A DNA stretch of 48,123 nt from Actinomycetota bacterium (GTDB lineage: Bacteria > Actinomycetota > Actinomycetes > Nanopelagicales > Nanopelagicaceae), in the NCBI GenBank assembly GCA_026393015.1, contig JAPLBA010000006.1:1-48123 (forward strand), read 5' to 3'. Each line of letters opens with the position of its first letter. The stretch's first letter is position 1. The notes below the pieces were generated by a model that was not told the origin of the DNA, did not search any database, and saw nothing but the letters and a program-made list of their open reading frames with translations. Shown piece after piece: positions 45,796 to 48,123 of the stretch. The position numbers were made by a program, and so were the translations under genes.

Positions 45796-46691
45796 TGAGC
45801 ACTCTTCTCAGCACGTTGATCACGGGATTAAGTCTTGGTGCCATTTATTCGTTGATGGCTATTGCGTTGATCTTGGTATGGCGAAGCACTCGCGTAGTGA
45901 ACTTTGCGCAAGCCGGTCAAGCGGTCCTCTCCACCTATATCGGACTCGAAATTCATCGCATGACTGGCTCGTATTGGTTGGCGATTGTTCTCTCCATTAT
46001 TTTCGGTGGAGTTCTCGGCGGACTTATTGACCTGGCGTTAGTAAGACCGCTTTTGCGCCGTGCTGGATCCGGGCCAGAAGCGGCTGTGGCGCCGGTCATC
46101 GCAACTCTTGGACTCCTTGCAGTACTTCAAGGAGTAGTGGGAATGTTTTGGGGTGGCGAATTAATCAAATTTCCGTCTGCCTTTTCGACGGCAGGGCTTT
46201 CGATCGGTGGAAGCAAGATTCCGTTTTCAGCCTTTGATCTCTTCACAGTCGGCGCATCCCTTGCTGTGATGCTCGCCTTCTCATTTATTTTTCAGCGGAC
46301 AGGTTTAGGCCTTTCCATGAGAGCAGCCGCGTTCTCGCCCGAGGTTGCCCAACTTGCGGGCGTGCGTACTGGCAGGGTGCGCACTATTGGTTGGAGTTTT
46401 GCTGGGGCTGCAGGCGGTTTGGCTGGCGTCCTCATTACTCCCACGACCTTCTTAGCTCCCAACTCTCTTGACCTACTTTTGGTCTTCGGTTTTACCGCTG
46501 CTGTTGTTGGTGGATTAGAGAGCATGATTGGTGGAGCGCTCGGTGGATTGGCATTGGGCTTCGGTCTTGCGCTTGTTCTCCAATATGCCGGATCCAGTTA
46601 CACCTTTATGACTGCATTTGTTGTGCTACTCGCAGTGCTCTTGCTCAGGCCACAGGGTCTGATTGGAAAGCGCGGTGGTCGACGTGTCTAA
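45795..46691 (+). CDS. livH: branched-chain amino acid ABC transporter permease LivH
   Basis: 298 residues from the ATG at 45795; a TTG one codon earlier is possible. It is a hydrophobic protein of about eight membrane helices. LSLGAIYSLMAIALILVWRS and VVNFAQAGQAVLSTYIG are typical N-terminal features. LSMRAAAFSPEVAQLAGVRT is the EAA-like loop that docks onto the ATPases. It forms the channel with LivM. It is coupled to livF by TGATG and overlaps livM by a few codons. Confidence 0.93.
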   Translation: MSTLLSTLITGLSLGAIYSLMAIALILVWRSTRVVNFAQAGQAVLSTYIGLEIHRMTGSYWLAIVLSIIFGGVLGGLIDLALVRPLLRRAGSGPEAAVAPVIATLGLLAVLQGVVGMFWGGELIKFPSAFSTAGLSIGGSKIPFSAFDLFTVGASLAVMLAFSFIFQRTGLGLSMRAAAFSPEVAQLAGVRTGRVRTIGWSFAGAAGGLAGVLITPTTFLAPNSLDLLLVFGFTAAVVGGLESMIGGALGGLALGFGLALVLQYAGSSYTFMTAFVVLLAVLLLRPQGLIGKRGGRRV

Positions 46692-47721
46692 CTTATCCAC
46701 CACATTCTTTTCACGTATTCCCCGTCCGTTACGCGCGCTACTCGGGATTGCCATCGCGGCTTTCGCATGGGTACTCATGGGCGATCGCATTTCTGAATTC
46801 CGTGTTACTCAAGGATCAATGGTTGCTGCATATGCACTTGCAATCATCTCGATTGTGATGCTCACTGGGTATTCGGGACAAGTCTCTCTCGGTCATGGCT
46901 CATTTCTTGCGGTTGGCGCTTATGCCTGCGCGCTCTTCTTAGTTAATTTGCACTGGCCGCTCTGGCTTTCGTTCTTCGCTTCAGTACTCGCAGCGGCAGG
47001 CGTTGGTGCAATTGTGGGCATCGCGGCGGCTCGCCTCTCTGGTCCTTACCTTGCAGGAACAACTCTCGCTTTTGCAGTAGGCGTGCCTTCTATCTCCGGC
47101 TTAGTAAGCATCTTGGGAGGCGAGCAAGGAATCTCTTGGGATGCTGCTGAGCAATATGCGCCACCCTCTCGTTATGGCGATCCGTATGTCTTTTTGAATA
47201 AGTGGGTCTATTGGATTTGTGGCGCTGCGCTCGCTATCGGTATCGCCCTTGCTATCAACATCACCAAGAGTCGCTATGGTCGTATTTGGCGCGCAGTCCG
47301 AGCAGATGAAAGTGCGGCTGCTCTCGCCGGAATCAATGTGGCCCGAAGCAAGATTTTGGCGTTTGCCGTCTCTGCAGGCTTTGCGGGTTTTGCTGGCGCA
47401 ATCTTAAGTGTGACGCTTTCGAGTGTGGCACCTTCAACATTTGGCTTATCTCTCTCCTTTTTAATACTCACCGGGGCGGTGATCGGTGGAGTGAGATCGA
47501 TCTATGGAGCGATTATTGGGGCGCTCGCTTTGGTGATCTTGCCGACGCTCTCCGACATGATTGCGAGCAACGCCTCGGAGTCGATTCATACAAATCTTCC
47601 GGGGGTTATCACAGGAGTCTTACTCGTACTCACCGTCCTCTTTAATCCTGGGGGGACGGCAGCTGCCTTCAACCATCTGGCACATGGCTTGCGTTTCAAG
47701 GGGCGCCGCTCCTCGCATTAG
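46675..47721 (+). CDS. livM: branched-chain amino acid ABC transporter permease LivM
   Basis: About 348 residues. The start is uncertain: GTG at 46675 is 4 nt after GGAAAG, GTG at 46684 is 13 nt after it, and a TTG at 46663 is also in frame. About ten membrane helices are expected. LTGYSGQVSLGHGSFLAVGA is the family hallmark, and the loop WRAVRADESAAALAGINVAR docks to the ATPases. A hydrophilic C-terminus ends it. It overlaps livH by about 17 nt. No clear terminator follows in the 187-nt gap before livK. Confidence 0.9.
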   Translation: MVDVSNLSTTFFSRIPRPLRALLGIAIAAFAWVLMGDRISEFRVTQGSMVAAYALAIISIVMLTGYSGQVSLGHGSFLAVGAYACALFLVNLHWPLWLSFFASVLAAAGVGAIVGIAAARLSGPYLAGTTLAFAVGVPSISGLVSILGGEQGISWDAAEQYAPPSRYGDPYVFLNKWVYWICGAALAIGIALAINITKSRYGRIWRAVRADESAAALAGINVARSKILAFAVSAGFAGFAGAILSVTLSSVAPSTFGLSLSFLILTGAVIGGVRSIYGAIIGALALVILPTLSDMIASNASESIHTNLPGVITGVLLVLTVLFNPGGTAAAFNHLAHGLRFKGRRSSH

Positions 47722-47908
47722 CCAATAAAGTGCCGAACTGACTCAACGGAACCTTAGCAATTCCGACATTGCTCTCATTTCGCTGGGAAAAAAGCCACAT
47801 ATCTATCGCATTGGTGCCCAGGCGGTTATACGCTCATCTCAACATCTACCGGACTGTGTCGAGCGCCCTGGCTCGCCTCAGCTACCACCGGTCCCTGAAA
47901 GGAACCCC
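47722..47908 (+). other. livM-livK spacer, no clear elements
   Basis: 187 nt without a gene. TATACGCT (47827-47834) could serve as a -10 but has no acceptable -35 at 16-19 nt. No stem followed by a T-run was found. The right end has GAAAGGA, the livK ribosome site. Confidence 0.4.
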
Positions 47909-48123
47909 ATGTCACGCATCACGCGCACACCTCGGCTTATTGCTGCGGTCGCGGCGGTTGCAGTTGTCGGCCTTGCGCTCGCAACTCTGCCGGCGCAAGC
48001 AACGTTGCGCAATGAAGTTGGCGTCACGGATTCGTCGGTCACCTTTGGAATTACCGTTCCAATGAGTGGAATCGCGGCTCCTGGCTACAACAAAGTTGCT
48101 CCAGCTGCTCAAGGCTATCTCGA
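47909..48123 (+). CDS. livK: branched-chain amino acid ABC transporter substrate-binding protein, N-terminal part
   Basis: The frame starts at the ATG at 47909 after GAAAGGA and runs off the window (71 complete codons). The N-terminus MSRITRTPRLIAAVAAVAVV followed by a hydrophobic core and LPAQA is a Sec signal peptide with an AxA cleavage site. No lipobox Cys is present. The mature part VTDSSVTFGITVPMSG and KVAPAAQGYL matches the start of type-I periplasmic binding proteins. It should capture the substrate for LivGFHM. The order ATPases-permeases-binding protein is the reverse of many liv operons. Confidence 0.88.
   Translation, partial: MSRITRTPRLIAAVAAVAVVGLALATLPAQATLRNEVGVTDSSVTFGITVPMSGIAAPGYNKVAPAAQGYL

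Noticed and set aside
47827-47834. livK promoter at TATACGCT
   Set aside because: No usable -35 at a workable distance; TTGGTG is only 10-12 nt away.

Overview
The window is a slice of an actinobacterial chromosome, almost all of it core information-processing genes. Evidence for the phylum: the order aminotransferase / tRNA-Trp / secE-nusG-rplKA-rplJL-rpoBC-rpsLG-fusA-tuf-S10-spc-alpha, the zinc-type S14, the acidic N-terminal extension of NusG, Lys/Ala-rich tails on L17, frequent GTG and TTG starts, and typical actinobacterial S12, S8 and L13 termini. Very short spacers and a branched-chain amino acid (liv) transporter suggest a streamlined, perhaps freshwater, actinobacterium (Nanopelagicales-like). 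That placement is an inference; no phylogeny was run. Base composition looks moderately GC-rich by eye and was not computed.

Layout. (1) 1-550: the 5' part of an aspartate aminotransferase-like gene on the minus strand, divergent from tRNA-Trp(CCA). (2) 609-11724: secE, nusG, rplK, rplA, rplJ, rplL, rpoB, rpoC. (3) 11976-16205: str operon (rpsL, rpsG, fusA, tuf). (4) 16324-32772: S10, spc and alpha operons joined, including secY, adk, map, infA, rpmJ and rpoA. The run is broken only by a minus-strand DUF4190-type membrane protein gene between map and infA. (5) 32799-36353: truA, an ABC-F ATPase, rplM and rpsI, closed by a strong intrinsic terminator. (6) 36455-44301: cell-envelope and cofactor genes (glmM, glmS, PAP2 phosphatase, acpS, nnr, alr, alpha/beta hydrolase). 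(7) 44325-48123: liv transporter operon (livG, livF, livH, livM) and the start of livK.

How it works together: regions 2-5 encode RNA polymerase, most ribosomal proteins, initiation and elongation factors and the Sec translocon. Many neighbours overlap by 1 nt (TAATG) or 4 nt (ATGA), which implies coupled translation. Region 6 supplies UDP-GlcNAc precursors and D-alanine for peptidoglycan, activates acyl carrier protein and repairs NAD(P)H hydrates. Region 7 imports amino acids.

No CRISPR array, insertion sequence, prophage or rRNA gene was seen, and I did not find a whole new system. The most interesting signals are regulatory. Inverted repeats sit on the -35 element of the rplJ, rpoB and rpsL promoters. 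A helically phased four-copy repeat precedes the rpsL promoter. A probable L1 operator lies between rplK and rplA. Several hairpins, four of them with GNRA tetraloops, sit at gene boundaries without a U-tract, including one inside the first codons of truA. Two protein oddities stand out: EF-G has NELD where NKxD is expected, and LivG has lost a recognisable ABC signature motif.
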